Shown: positions 18,024-27,109, counted from the first letter of the stretch. The stretch is DNA of 64,000 nucleotides from JAVJSU01 sp040219275 (GCA_040219275.1 JAVJSU010000062.1:47185-111184); one strand, 5' to 3'. Numbers and translations are program-made. The notes: a model not told the origin generated them from the letters alone.

Positions 18024-18851
18024 ATGAAACGACTAGCGATAACGATATTTTTGCTATTCCCTATATTCTGTAATCTACAGGCGCAGAACGACGCGGATTC
18101 TGTGGTCGAAATAGCCACTGACCGGCTTGGCTTTGAGATGGTCTATGTCCCAAGCGGAACAGTCGAAATGGGCATTGATATTGACCTGTTTACTGATCTG
18201 GTTACAACAGGCATATTTAGTGAAGGGTCAGGAATCAATACAATCGCTAATCAGGGATATTACGGCGTATTTGAGACCTACGAAACGACATTGCAAGGAT
18301 TCTGGATGGATCGCTATGAAGTAACGGCTAACCAGTATGAGACTAGTTATCAAAGATGCGTTGACATGGGCAATTGTTCAAACAGCAATTTACCACAGTT
18401 ACTAACATGGACTGAAGCTCTCGCATTTTGTGTAGCAAGGGGAGCACGTCTTCCTACAGAAGAAGAGTGGGAATACGCCGCAAGTGGTCCTGATAATTTT
18501 ATTTTTCCTTGGGGTAATGAATTCAACTCGGAGTTTCTTGATAACCCTGACTATCTGAGTTTTGAATTATATGATGTCGGTAGTCGTTCTTTCAACGTAA
18601 GCTGGGCAGGTCTTTATGATATGGCGGGCAATGCGGCAGAGTGGACGGACGATTTGTTTCAACCATACTATTCATGGGACGAAACAGAATTTACTGATTG
18701 GGTGGAATCGCGCACAGAATTTTCGCGCGTACAACGCGGTGGTGAAGCTGTTGATAGTATCCTACGAAAGACAACGTATTCTCGGCAGGCTGGTTTTCGC
18801 GATGAACAAGGCTTTCGTTGTGTTCGATTCAGTGACCCGCAAAATGGTTAA
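18024..18851 (+). CDS. formylglycine-generating-enzyme-like (SUMF1) secreted protein
   Basis: 275 aa from ATG 18024, with GGAG upstream. Cleavable signal peptide (about 1-20, ending LQAQ). The SUMF1 fold is clear: FEMVYVPSGTVEMG, FWMDRYEVTANQYE, LTWTEALAFCVARGARLPTEEEWEYAASG, FPWGNEF, GLYDMAGNAAEWTDD, VQRGGEA and GFRDEQGFRCVR. True formylglycine-generating enzymes need two copper-binding cysteines near the C-terminus; here only the C of GFRCVRF is obvious. An oxidase role is therefore doubtful and a glycan- or peptide-binding SUMF1-like role is equally possible. Confidence 0.85.
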   Translation: MKRLAITIFLLFPIFCNLQAQNDADSVVEIATDRLGFEMVYVPSGTVEMGIDIDLFTDLVTTGIFSEGSGINTIANQGYYGVFETYETTLQGFWMDRYEVTANQYETSYQRCVDMGNCSNSNLPQLLTWTEALAFCVARGARLPTEEEWEYAASGPDNFIFPWGNEFNSEFLDNPDYLSFELYDVGSRSFNVSWAGLYDMAGNAAEWTDDLFQPYYSWDETEFTDWVESRTEFSRVQRGGEAVDSILRKTTYSRQAGFRDEQGFRCVRFSDPQNG

Positions 18852-18852
18852 G

Positions 18853-18886
18853 AAAAAAGGTCGGGCAATGGTGCACCCGACCTTTT
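18853..18886. terminator. bidirectional intrinsic terminator
   Basis: AGGTCGGG / CCCGACCT stem with a 10-nt loop, an A-tract before it and a T-tract after it. It lies between the convergent SUMF1-like and FAS1 genes and can serve both. Confidence 0.8.
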
Positions 18887-18942
18887 CGATTTACTTGTAT
18901 TATACGTTCCGTTACTGGCAGAGTTAACGGGCGTATTTAGAT

Positions 18943-19983
18943 TTATTCTTCGTCAGCAGGAGGCAGGATCACGCTGTCGATGACGTGAATGATGCCGTTG
19001 CTGGCTTCGATGTCGGTGGCGACGACGGTTGCGTCATTGACGAACACGTTTTCACCATCAAAGCTGATTGTCACGGTTGTTCCGCTGAGTGCGGTGGCGA
19101 TTTCAAATTCGCCTTCCATCGCATCGGCGACGGCAAGCACGTCTTCAGCATAGAATGTGCCAGGGACGACGTGGTACGCCAGAACTGCGGTTAAGGTTTC
19201 GGTATCGGCAAGCAGTTCTTCTGCGGTCAAGCCGAGTGCTTCCAGAGCGGCGACGAAGGCTTCGTCAGTCGGTGCGAAGACGGTGAAAGGACCACCATCG
19301 GTCAGCAAGCCGTCAAGACCAGCGGCGACCACTGCCTGAAGCAAAACGGTGAACTGAGGAGCATCCGCAGAGGCGGCGGCGATGACGGTTTCCGCAATGC
19401 TCACGGATTCATCCATCATTTCTTCTTCCATCTCTTCTTCCATCATTTCTTCGTCACCGGCGGCGGGTACGAGCACGGCATCAATGACGTGAACAATACC
19501 GTTGCTGGCTTCGATGTCGGTGTTGATGATGGTTGAGTCGTTGACGAATGCGCCGTCATCGGTGACGGAAACTGCTAATGCCGCACCCGGAAGCACGGTA
19601 CCGAGCAGAGCACCATCAAGAGCGACGACATTTTCAGCAGAGAACAGACCCGGAACGACATGGTAGAGCAGAACTTCGTTCAGCAGATCGGTGTTACCCA
19701 GAACTTCTTCTGCGGTCATGCCGAGAGCTTCCAACAATGCAACAAATGCGGCATCAGTGGGTGCGAATACGGTGTATGAACCTTCAGGATCGGACAGGGC
19801 TTCGGCGATTGCCGGATCAGCCGCCTGAACCGCCGCCAAAAGCACGGTGAATTCCGCTTCTTCGGCGGATGCGCTGGCAACAACGATGTCAACAATGGTG
19901 GGGGCTTCGTCCTGTGCAAATGACGGGACGACGGCGAGCGCCATCAGGGCTAACAGAACAAAAATGGCAGAAAATTTACGCAT
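18943..19983 (-). CDS. secreted protein with two fasciclin (FAS1) domains
   Basis: 346 aa. Signal peptide 1-23 (MRKFSAIFVLLALMALAVVPSFAQ). FAS1 domain 1 at about 30-175 and domain 2 at about 195-342, each with the H1 motif (YTVFAPTDAAFVALLEALG; FTVFAPTDEAFVAALEALG) and the YHVVPG and ASNGIVHVIDAVL / ASNGIIHVIDSVILPP motifs. They are joined by an acidic Met/Glu-rich linker (about 176-192). FAS1 proteins mediate adhesion or matrix contacts. The 5' leader contains a perfect hairpin GTGAGCG-gtgt-CGCTCAC at 20021-20038. There is no anchor at the C-terminus, so it may be released. Confidence 0.92.
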   Translation of the reverse strand: MRKFSAIFVLLALMALAVVPSFAQDEAPTIVDIVVASASAEEAEFTVLLAAVQAADPAIAEALSDPEGSYTVFAPTDAAFVALLEALGMTAEEVLGNTDLLNEVLLYHVVPGLFSAENVVALDGALLGTVLPGAALAVSVTDDGAFVNDSTIINTDIEASNGIVHVIDAVLVPAAGDEEMMEEEMEEEMMDESVSIAETVIAAASADAPQFTVLLQAVVAAGLDGLLTDGGPFTVFAPTDEAFVAALEALGLTAEELLADTETLTAVLAYHVVPGTFYAEDVLAVADAMEGEFEIATALSGTTVTISFDGENVFVNDATVVATDIEASNGIIHVIDSVILPPADEE

Positions 19984-20302
19984 TACTTGTTTACTCCATC
20001 TTTTAAAAATCGGTAAAATTGTGAGCGGTGTCGCTCACGTCCAATAGTATTAACTGCCAGCATGAGTTAAAACGAAGTAAAAACTTAAAAAATCAGAAGT
20101 TTTACAACATTACAAATTTAAACCGGAATATTACGAAAAAAGGTCAAAAACAGCGATATTTCACCCATTTTGGGCAATTTCCCTGCCAAATTGTCGAAAA
20201 TGAGCGATGCTGTTCGTAACTTGAATAGACGCGCCACTCATCAATATTAAAGGGTGCGCTCAGAAAATGTTAATCCGTAAATTCTTTGAAAGGAACAACC
20301 CC

Positions 20303-20665
20303 ATGCGTTATATGATGCTCGTTTATGCACCGCCCGTACAAATGCCGATGGATCCGCAAGCCGCACAAGCCGCCCTTCAGGAACATATGGGCATGCATGA
20401 CGAATTGATGCGCGAAGGTGTGATGAAAATTGCCGAGCGCCTGTATGGCGAAGACACCGCCACCACCGTCAGCGTTCGTGATGGCAAAACCGTCAGCACC
20501 GATGGACCATTTGTGGAGACCAAAGAGCAACTCGGCGGGGTGTATGTGTTTGAGTGCGAAGACCTTGATGCGGCAATCGCCATCGCCGCCCGCATCCCCA
20601 CCTCCCGTCACGGACATATCGAGGTGCGTCCGGTGATGGTCGCGCCCATCGAAGCGGAACTTTAA
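20303..20665 (+). CDS. YCII-related (DGPF) domain protein
   Basis: 120 aa from ATG 20303, preceded by AAAGGAA. Hallmarks: MRYMMLVYAPP start, DGKTVSTDGPFVETKEQLGGVYVFECEDLDAAIAIAARIP, and IEVRPVM at the end. Family members are small ferredoxin-like-fold proteins, many encoded beside ECF sigma factors; no sigma factor is present here. The stop is 5 nt before the DUF1761 gene, so the two are very likely co-transcribed and possibly translationally linked. Confidence 0.9.
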   Translation: MRYMMLVYAPPVQMPMDPQAAQAALQEHMGMHDELMREGVMKIAERLYGEDTATTVSVRDGKTVSTDGPFVETKEQLGGVYVFECEDLDAAIAIAARIPTSRHGHIEVRPVMVAPIEAEL

Positions 20666-20670
20666 CCATC

Positions 20671-21081
20671 ATGAATTTTTCGGATATCAACATCATTGCG
20701 GTGATCGCCGCCGGACTCGCCAACACAATCATCGGTGCGCTCTGGTTCAACGCGCCGTTCCTGTTTAATCGTCAATGGCTGGCAGGAATCGGCAAATCCG
20801 CAGAAGAAGTTGCAGGGCAAGCCTCGCCACTCAAGCCCCTTTCTGCGCTGGTCGGGGCGTTGTTCACCGCGTATGTGCTGGCGGTATTTTTCAACACGAT
20901 GGGCATAACCGATGTGGGCGACGGGGTGCTGGCGGGATTTTTGGCGGGATTGGCATTCTCGGCTGTTCCCGCCGCCATCAAAGACACCTTCGAGGGGCGC
21001 TCACAGGGATTAACGCTGATTAATGCCGCGCATGATGTGGTGATCTTCATGGTTATGGGGGCGCTCATCGCCATTATTTAG
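20671..21081 (+). CDS. DUF1761 membrane protein
   Basis: 136 aa with four predicted membrane segments. The family pattern is clear: NIIAVIAAGLANTIIGALWF...LFNRQWLAGIGKS near the N-terminus and GVLAGFLAGLAFSAVPAAIKDTFEGRSQGLTLINAAHDVVIFMVMGALIA. Its function is unknown. It is placed 5 nt after the YCII gene in a two-gene operon that ends with a hairpin at 21104-21143. Confidence 0.88.
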   Translation: MNFSDINIIAVIAAGLANTIIGALWFNAPFLFNRQWLAGIGKSAEEVAGQASPLKPLSALVGALFTAYVLAVFFNTMGITDVGDGVLAGFLAGLAFSAVPAAIKDTFEGRSQGLTLINAAHDVVIFMVMGALIAII

Positions 21082-21103
21082 CGGTGATTGCGGGTGAATG
21101 AAA

Positions 21104-21143
21104 CGGGACGGTCAGCCTGTGTGGGATAGACCGTTCCGCTTTT
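21104..21143 (+). terminator. intrinsic terminator of the YCII-DUF1761 operon
   Basis: CGGGACGGTC at 21104-21113 pairs with GACCGTTCCG at 21128-21137 (one G-U pair), followed by CTTTTG. It is 22 nt after the DUF1761 stop. Confidence 0.65.
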
Positions 21144-21146
21144 GCG

Positions 21147-22013
21147 TTATAACCCGCCCAATTGTTTTAGGCGTGCCAGCCGTTCCGCCTCATTTTTGAC
21201 GAGCCAGATGTCTTTGGAAAGTGTCGCGTAGGCGCGGGCGAAATGGGGGGGTGCCTCGTCCGCTCTGCCGAGCGCCAGCAAACATTCGCCGAGTTCTTCA
21301 TCGGTGTAGCCGGATTCTTCGCCGTCTGCCTCGTATTCGGCGAAAAGCGCCTGCTGAGTCGTGAGGGCTTCATCCACACGCCCCATCACGCGAAGCACTT
21401 TGGCGATGCACCAGCGGGTGATGCGGATAGTTTCGACGTTACTCTTTTCTTCCCGGAAGACGAGTGCTTTCCTGAAAATATCGAGCGCCGCCGAGTAATC
21501 GCCCATATCGAAATATGTCCAGCCAATGTTGTTATAAAGCGATCCTAGCCAATTACGGGCGCGTGGTTGCGAACTGGCTTCGGCATAAGCGATAGCTTTC
21601 ATGTGCCAATTCAGCGCGTCCTTGCCTTCTTTTACGATGGCGATCATATGCGCCGCATCCACCGCGTAAAAATCTTCGTTTGCGTATTGCGCCGTTTCCC
21701 ATGCTTCCATAAAGAATGGCAATGCCTGCGCCTTGTCGCCGCTAGAATTAAGGACCCGTCCAAGTTCCAGTAGATAACGCACCGTCGCCCGTGCGAGTTC
21801 AGGCGTGAGCAACGACTCCGCCTGATTGAGCGTGCTGTGTGCGTCGTCAAAGTGTGCCTGCAAGCCCTGTGCGCGGGCGATTTGTGTCAACACTTCGACG
21901 AGATAGCCTTTATCGTCACCGTTTTCAGCGTCCGGCAACAGTTCACGGAAGCGGGTTTCGCTGGCGACGGGATCGTTGTAATTCCACAGTGCGTCAATGT
22001 CATGTGTGTTCAT
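21147..22013 (-). CDS. tetratricopeptide-repeat (TPR) protein
   Basis: 288 aa, entirely helical-looking, with repeated TPR-type pairs: AQGLQAHFDDAHSTLNQAES, LGRVLNSSGDKAQALPFFMEAWE, LYNNIGWTYFDMGDYSAALDIFRKAL, AKVLRVMGRVDEALTTQQALF and LGECLLALGRADEAPPHFARAYAT. The N-terminus (DIDALWNYNDPVASETRFRELLP) is the usual opening of Chloroflexota TPR proteins of this size. It is a cytoplasmic scaffold with unknown partners. GAGG lies 9 nt before the ATG. Confidence 0.85.
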   Translation of the reverse strand: MNTHDIDALWNYNDPVASETRFRELLPDAENGDDKGYLVEVLTQIARAQGLQAHFDDAHSTLNQAESLLTPELARATVRYLLELGRVLNSSGDKAQALPFFMEAWETAQYANEDFYAVDAAHMIAIVKEGKDALNWHMKAIAYAEASSQPRARNWLGSLYNNIGWTYFDMGDYSAALDIFRKALVFREEKSNVETIRITRWCIAKVLRVMGRVDEALTTQQALFAEYEADGEESGYTDEELGECLLALGRADEAPPHFARAYATLSKDIWLVKNEAERLARLKQLGGL

Positions 22014-22176
22014 GATACTTCACCTCAAGTTAGATCAGTCGTTCTATGCTATTATACTGACAACGTTTATTTCTTCGCAGATAACCTGCTCGTCCAAAAT
22101 CCACCTCACCGTATACCGAACACATAGCATCATCAATAATGACGTTTTACGTTTAATAGATTACAGGAAAACAGAT

Positions 22177-22683
22177 ATGCTCGGAGATGTCGCCCTCGTG
22201 ACCGTTGCTGTGATCGCCATGATCGGCATTATGGTCATTTCGATTATTCCGTTCGTCCCCGGTCCGTTGATGATGTGGGGCGTGGCGCTGGCGTTCGGTT
22301 TGATTGACGGATTCGAGAATCTGCACATCGTCGCCTTTGCGCTCATCACTGTGCTGATGATTCTCGGCTCAACGACGGGCTTCTGGATGCCCGTTCTGGG
22401 GATGCGGGCGCAGGGTGGTTCGTGCTGGGGAACGATGGGGACGATCATCGGTGCGCTGGTCGGCACATTTTTCATCCCGATTCCGATTCCCTTTTGCGGC
22501 ACATTGATCGGCGCGGTGCTGGGTGCGCTGGCATTTGAATTTATCCACATCGGCGATGCGCGCAAAGCCATGAAAGCCGGACAACTCGCCATGACGACCT
22601 ATTTTCTAGGTTTGGTCGCGGAATTTGTGATGAGCTTCGCCATCTTCGCCGTGTTCCTGCTCAATGTGTGGCTCAGTCGGTGA
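22177..22683 (+). CDS. DUF456 family membrane protein
   Basis: 168 aa from ATG 22177 (AGGAAA upstream). Four or five membrane segments; the core VISIIPFVPGPLMMWGVALAFGL and the glycine-rich FIPIPIPFCGTLIGAVLGALAFEFIHIGDARKAMKAG are typical of DUF456. Function unknown. The open frame extends upstream to 21997, but that part has no ribosome site and poor composition. Its stop is 7 nt before the stop of the convergent SUKH-4-type gene. Confidence 0.85.
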   Translation: MLGDVALVTVAVIAMIGIMVISIIPFVPGPLMMWGVALAFGLIDGFENLHIVAFALITVLMILGSTTGFWMPVLGMRAQGGSCWGTMGTIIGALVGTFFIPIPIPFCGTLIGAVLGALAFEFIHIGDARKAMKAGQLAMTTYFLGLVAEFVMSFAIFAVFLLNVWLSR

Positions 22684-22689
22684 TGTGCA

Positions 22690-23352
22690 TTATGTCTGCT
22701 TTGTATCATCGAGGTACATAAGCCACCAACTATTCGGGCGATGAAACGGACTATCATCAATTCTTCTTAACTCGTTCTCCATTTGATTGACGATTTCATC
22801 TATTTTTGGCAGTTGCTCATTTGCTTTAGCTGACTCATCAATGTTTATATACCTAATATATTCCTGAATTGGTTTTATCATCGCTTTTCTATAAAGTAGC
22901 TCACAGGTCAATGACCTAACCGCAAGCTCAATACTCTTGTTTAAGTATCGTCTATCCGGCATATCTGGAAGTCCGTTAATCTTAGTGGTTGATTCAGGAT
23001 AGAAGAAATACACTTCCTCCGATGTAGTATGTATTGCCAAACTAGCAACATTGTCTTGCCCAATTTTGATATAGATGTCATTCTCATAATTGAACGTAGC
23101 AATCATTGCTATATCAAACTCAAAGAAGGGTAAAGTCCCCTTTACAGTCTCATCATCATAATGTTGCTTAGATGATATGACTATACTATTCAGATAGTGA
23201 GAACGCTCTTTCAACAGTCTTCGTGGCGCTGGCAATCCAACTTGCTCAAGAAAAGTTACAGAATTAGGTGATAAGTTATCCTTGATTACTTTAGAGTCTT
23301 TTATCAATTTCAAGTCACTTCCCCAAAAATCGCGTATCTTCGCTAAATCCAC
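22690..23352 (-). CDS. SUKH-4-like protein (possible immunity protein)
   Basis: 220 aa beginning at a GTG. MDLAKIRDFWG...SVTFLEQVGLPAPRRLL near the N-terminus, DNVASLAIHTTSEEVYFFYP in the middle and a helical C-terminus (SIELAVRSLTCELLYRKA) resemble SUKH-4 proteins, which are mostly immunity factors of toxin loci. The gene looks A/T-rich against its neighbours, suggesting recent acquisition. No toxin is encoded nearby. Assigned by pattern; moderate certainty on the family. Confidence 0.6.
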   Translation of the reverse strand: MDLAKIRDFWGSDLKLIKDSKVIKDNLSPNSVTFLEQVGLPAPRRLLKERSHYLNSIVISSKQHYDDETVKGTLPFFEFDIAMIATFNYENDIYIKIGQDNVASLAIHTTSEEVYFFYPESTTKINGLPDMPDRRYLNKSIELAVRSLTCELLYRKAMIKPIQEYIRYINIDESAKANEQLPKIDEIVNQMENELRRIDDSPFHRPNSWWLMYLDDTKQT

Positions 23353-23692
23353 TCTTGGCTTATACCTCTCTCAGACTATGACCCGATAATATTCCAGTTA
23401 AATTCACCGTAGAATATGTGGATGCGGTCGTCTGTCACGAGTTGATATGCACCCGACATAACACCCCTTACTTCCGCCCGTAGATGTCGCATACGGGAAA
23501 CAGGGCGCAAAAGGCATACCAGAATCCGACTTTTGGCTGACTTGTGCGGATACACCATCATGCCGTGTCACAAAATAAAGCGATCTTTGATGATGCCTGC
23601 ACAATCTGCGTAAATCATCATCCAAAAAGAAAACAACGTGCCCGTGTTCGTAATAACACGGGCACGTATTTGTTTATAGCAATAGGCGTGGA
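23353..23692. other. intergenic region
   Basis: Apart from the terminator at 23636-23667 no gene or repeat is convincing. Two short open frames on the minus strand (23376-23561, 23404-23625) lack ribosome sites and family resemblance. Confidence 0.4.
23636..23667 (-). terminator. strong intrinsic terminator
   Basis: A perfect 13-bp stem ACGTGCCCGTGTT / AACACGGGCACGT with a 6-nt loop, followed on the minus strand by a U-rich tract. It lies 26 nt after the stop of the lipoprotein gene at 23693. Confidence 0.8.
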
Positions 23693-24505
23693 TTAATTAT
23701 CCGGCGCGGGCGGAGAAGAAATGGTAACATTCGGGATTTCTAACGCAATCTGATAGGTGTTTTCGCCCTGTTCCAGTTGCACATCCGGCGGGTTATCCTG
23801 AATAATGCTCCACAGCAGGCGCACATTGCTATTGGTGATCCACAGCGGTTCACCGCTTTCCGCTAACGCTTGCAGATCAATCCCGCGTGAAGCGCCATCC
23901 CAACGCAGGCTGGGCGAATTGGTATTATATTCAACCTGTTGAACAGAAAGCCATGCTTCGGTGGGTTCGTAAATCACGGGGGATTGGCTAAGTTCTGAAC
24001 AGCGGTCCAGGAGCAATTCAAAATATTCGTAATCCCAGCCGCCGAACGCATCCGTAATGTGTTCGATGCCGTTCACATTCAGCGTGAGTTGCTCCACGAC
24101 GGGCGCAATATCACCGGAAGCGGCATTTTCTGCCTCGCTCGTATAATCATAAATGCGATAGGCGAGGGTGAGGGCTTCCACAAATTGGGTAAGTTGCTGG
24201 TCAGTCAGGCGATCATGCAAGACCTGTGTGACATTACTGCCGTTGGTCACTGTCCAGACAATGTGGTTATCACCGTAGATTGTGCAGAGCGGAATCTGAC
24301 TCCTGTTCGTAAAGAACTGCTCCCCACCGACAACCTCCGCACGGAAAACAACCGTCGAGGGGTCACGATCCCATTGAACAACTGATCGCTCAACATCAGA
24401 GGCGGCGTTGTTATTATCATCATTCCCACCATCGAGGATGCCACAACCGGATAACGCGATCATCATAAGTAGCGCGAGTGTGACGGTACGTCTAACGGTA
24501 CGCAT
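23693..24505 (-). CDS. lipoprotein of unknown function
   Basis: 270 aa. Type II signal peptide: basic start, hydrophobic core TLALLMMIALSG and lipobox LSGC with Cys21, then a G/N/D-rich linker. The mature part has beta-rich sequence (VVFRAEVVGGEQFF, CTIYGDNHIVWTVTNGSNVTQVLHDRLTDQQLTQFVEAL, LTLNVNGIEHITDAFGG). This resembles a family of exported proteins that measure a response against a threshold, but I do not recognise it firmly. It should be attached to the outer face of the membrane. It has its own terminator. Confidence 0.7.
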   Translation of the reverse strand: MRTVRRTVTLALLMMIALSGCGILDGGNDDNNNAASDVERSVVQWDRDPSTVVFRAEVVGGEQFFTNRSQIPLCTIYGDNHIVWTVTNGSNVTQVLHDRLTDQQLTQFVEALTLAYRIYDYTSEAENAASGDIAPVVEQLTLNVNGIEHITDAFGGWDYEYFELLLDRCSELSQSPVIYEPTEAWLSVQQVEYNTNSPSLRWDGASRGIDLQALAESGEPLWITNSNVRLLWSIIQDNPPDVQLEQGENTYQIALEIPNVTISSPPAPDN

Positions 24506-24769
24506 AGATGTTTCTCTCCCATCGTTTTAAAAAACGGTACACCTCCTTAGTATACTCCGGTTTGTCGGCAAGATTGTTGTTGATTTGTAGGATACGGTGC
24601 ATTTCACGCTAGCGCGATAATCCGCAATATTTTCGTGTGATTACCAGTCAAAATACACGGTTTGCATGTCCTGAAAATAGAGACAATCCTTTCCCTGCTT
24701 GTGAGCATACCAAGAACAGACTATGATTAACTCAAGATCTAATCAATTAATTGACGAACGTATAGACTC

Positions 24770-25906
24770 ATGACTGACTCCTTCAACTCATCTTTCCCCA
24801 GAATTTCCCGTGAGATGTGGCATTGGCTGGTGCTCGTTCCGGGAATTGGCGCATTACTGCTCTTCCTGCTTGCGCCAGATGCGGACAAAAACATCGCATG
24901 GGCGGCACTGGTCTTAATCGTTGCCGGACAGATCGTGCTGTGGTGGCGCTACCGTGAGCAAGATCCAGCCAGCCCTGCGATGATGCAAGGCTCAAAACCC
25001 GTAGAAACGCTCGATACCAATGAGACCATCGCGTTGTCTCAGGAAGTCGGCGAGCTTTCTACACGCCTGTATGCCAGTGCGGATGGCGTTGTACGCGCAA
25101 CGCAGGCGATCAACGAAGTGATTGAGGCGCAATCGGTTGGCGCACAGGAACAGGCAGATGTGATCCGTCAGACGACACTCAAGATGGAACAATTCCTTGA
25201 GCTATCTGAAGAAGTGCATGATCGGGCGCGCATGATGTCATCAACTGCACAGGCGAATTCCGCACTTTCGAGGAGCGGACAGAGCGCCATTCTCGATACC
25301 ATCGGCGGCATGTCGCAAATCCGCACGCAGGTGAACGCCATCGCAGAAACAATTGTCCGGCTGGTTCAACTAACGCGGAAAATCGACGAAATCATTTCCT
25401 CCGTGAGCGAGATCGCCACCCAATCAAATTTGCTGGCGTTGAATGCCTCCATCGAAGCGGCGCGGGCAGGCACGCAGGGGCGCGGGTTTGCGGTGGTCGC
25501 TACGGAAGTTCGCAACCTGTCGCAACAATCGACGACTGCCGCCGATCAGGTACGGGCGATTCTGGCGGAAATCCAATCTGCCGTCACCGAAACCATGAAC
25601 GCCACCGAAGCCGGTATGAAAGAACTCGAAAATGGGTTGGATAAATCCCGCGAGGCGGACGAGATCATCATGAAGCTGACCGGCAACGTGGGCGAATCCA
25701 CCGCGTCCGTCAAAGAAATTTATGATGTGATCCGCAAACAGGCAGACGGACTGGAAGAAATCTCGATTCATATTTCACGCATCAATCGCATCACCGAAGA
25801 TAGCTTGATGAGTATGCGAACGGTACAGACCGTTTCCACCAATTTGACCCGTTTAGCCGATGAACTACAGACAACCGTTTCTCAGGGGCAGGGATTTGTG
25901 AGTTAG
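24770..25906 (+). CDS. methyl-accepting chemotaxis-like signalling protein
   Basis: 378 aa. Two membrane segments close together (about 18-38 and 42-60) with almost no extracellular loop, so there is no periplasmic ligand domain. A long coiled coil follows with the chemoreceptor hairpin tip EIATQSNLLALNASIEAARAG...GRGFAVVATEVRNL (about 213-247). This tip contacts CheA/CheW in classical systems. No che genes are in the window. It may sense membrane state or act in a non-motility signalling array. Confidence 0.88.
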   Translation: MTDSFNSSFPRISREMWHWLVLVPGIGALLLFLLAPDADKNIAWAALVLIVAGQIVLWWRYREQDPASPAMMQGSKPVETLDTNETIALSQEVGELSTRLYASADGVVRATQAINEVIEAQSVGAQEQADVIRQTTLKMEQFLELSEEVHDRARMMSSTAQANSALSRSGQSAILDTIGGMSQIRTQVNAIAETIVRLVQLTRKIDEIISSVSEIATQSNLLALNASIEAARAGTQGRGFAVVATEVRNLSQQSTTAADQVRAILAEIQSAVTETMNATEAGMKELENGLDKSREADEIIMKLTGNVGESTASVKEIYDVIRKQADGLEEISIHISRINRITEDSLMSMRTVQTVSTNLTRLADELQTTVSQGQGFVS

Positions 25907-25977
25907 GCACACGGCAAATCTTTTGACGTTTGATAAAATAAATTGGGAATTGCCCTTGATATATGTTTTGCGGTGTC

Positions 25978-26118
25978 GCATCGGGCTGAAACCCCGACGC
26001 TAGGATGAATTCCGAAACCCCACTGAAATGGGCTATTTTCAATAATATTCGGGGAGAACAGCCTGCTTCAGCAGGGTTTTATTATCAATCTAGCCAATGG
26101 GTTTGAGCCATTGGCGGC
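25978..26118. repeat. four-hairpin dispersed repeat, copy 1
   Basis: Contains in order GCATCGGG..CCCGACGC, CCCAC-tgaa-ATGGG (imperfect), CCTGC-ttca-GCAGG and GCCAATGG-gtttgag-CCATTGGC. The same order and spacing recur at 62271-62408. The rest of the 344-nt gap (25907-26250) shows no gene. Confidence 0.75.
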
Positions 26119-26250
26119 TCAGCACGACGCACAATCTTTGTAGTACATACCTGTGCGTAACGTCAGTTATGTAACATATTTTTATTCAGGTATCCGACTA
26201 TTTTATAATCGCGCCCGCCCGACAACGACACGAAAGGTCTTGACCAACGT

Positions 26251-26715
26251 ATGCTTTCCCAAAACATGAACCCGCCCATTCGCCTTTTAGCGGGTTTTAA
26301 TGCCGCCTATTCTGGACGTTCAACGGAGCATCTGATTTATGTGCCGGGGCGTTCGATGTGGGTGGCGGCTGTTGGCACGGATACGGTGGATTTCTCCATC
26401 CATGTGCCTGATCTTGAAGCCCGCACCACCTTTAGCTTACGCACCGCAAAATTTAAGAAAACTGTGCTGAATCGCCCGTTGCCACAATGGGGGCGTTTCC
26501 CTGCTGGCGTTCTGCTGGAACTGTGTAACGCTGGTATGGATATAGAGGGGTTGGGCGCGGTCATCGTCGGCGATGAGACACACGGCATCCGCTACGAGTA
26601 CGGTCTGGGCGTAGCGGTTGCCGCGCTAGTGTTTACGATCCATGATACGCCGTATAGCGATGATGATTTGATCGACATCGTGGAAAAAGTCCGCCGTGAA
26701 TATGTCGGCGGGTAA
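26251..26715 (+). CDS. half-length GHMP-kinase-like (galactokinase N-half-like) protein
   Basis: 154 aa. It aligns by eye to the N-terminal half of galactokinase-type GHMP kinases. STEHLIYVPGRSMWVAAV lies where GEHTDYN..VLPxAI..VAA is expected. FPAGVLLELCNAGMDIEGLGAVIVGD fits the Y..GV...L...G..I.G....I.GD segment, and YGLGVAVAALVF fits the loop that is usually GLSSSAALxVAVAxAL. It ends at REYVGG, just where a real enzyme continues into the cGxMDQ motif. The ATP-binding SSSAA residues are missing, so catalysis is unlikely. It may be a truncated relic or a repurposed domain; the family call is tentative. Confidence 0.55.
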   Translation: MLSQNMNPPIRLLAGFNAAYSGRSTEHLIYVPGRSMWVAAVGTDTVDFSIHVPDLEARTTFSLRTAKFKKTVLNRPLPQWGRFPAGVLLELCNAGMDIEGLGAVIVGDETHGIRYEYGLGVAVAALVFTIHDTPYSDDDLIDIVEKVRREYVGG

Positions 26716-26776
26716 CGGATGCGGGCTAGATTATCTCATTAGCCCCCACCCGTGATTTGCTAAATGAACTGCCGAT

Positions 26777-27109
26777 TTACTTCTCAAATGCCTTTATAGC
26801 GGCGGCTTCATCCGCGTAAATGTTAAACGCTTTATCGAGGCGAGTCAGTTCAAAGATGATGAACACGGCTTGCTGAAGATGGCACAGGTAGAGTTCGCCC
26901 CCGTTTTGGCGGCATCGTTTTAGCCCCTTAACCAGCGCGGACAATCCGGATGAGTCAATAAAGTTCACGTTTTCCAGATTAACGACCACTTTTTTAAGCT
27001 GTGGATGGTCTTCAAACCAGCTAACAACGGTCGGCACTTCATAGGCATCGAACCGTCCCCCTAGTGTTAGAATGTCAATCCCTTTGGTTGATCTTTGATT
27101 TATTTCCAT
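26777..27109 (-). CDS. STAS-domain anti-sigma-factor antagonist
   Basis: 110 aa, a single STAS domain. FIDSSGLSALVKGLKRCRQNGGELYL is the family core, with the regulatory phospho-serine in DSSG (Ser53/Ser54). SpoIIAA-type proteins bind and titrate a kinase anti-sigma factor when dephosphorylated. No RsbW-type kinase is adjacent, so its partner is elsewhere. A very good ribosome site (AGGAGGT) precedes the ATG. Confidence 0.92.
   Translation of the reverse strand: MEINQRSTKGIDILTLGGRFDAYEVPTVVSWFEDHPQLKKVVVNLENVNFIDSSGLSALVKGLKRCRQNGGELYLCHLQQAVFIIFELTRLDKAFNIYADEAAAIKAFEK

Noticed and set aside
20028..20219. Plus-strand 63-residue frame (MSLTSNSINCQ).
   Set aside because: Low-complexity A/T-rich leader of the FAS1 gene, no ribosome site or similarity.
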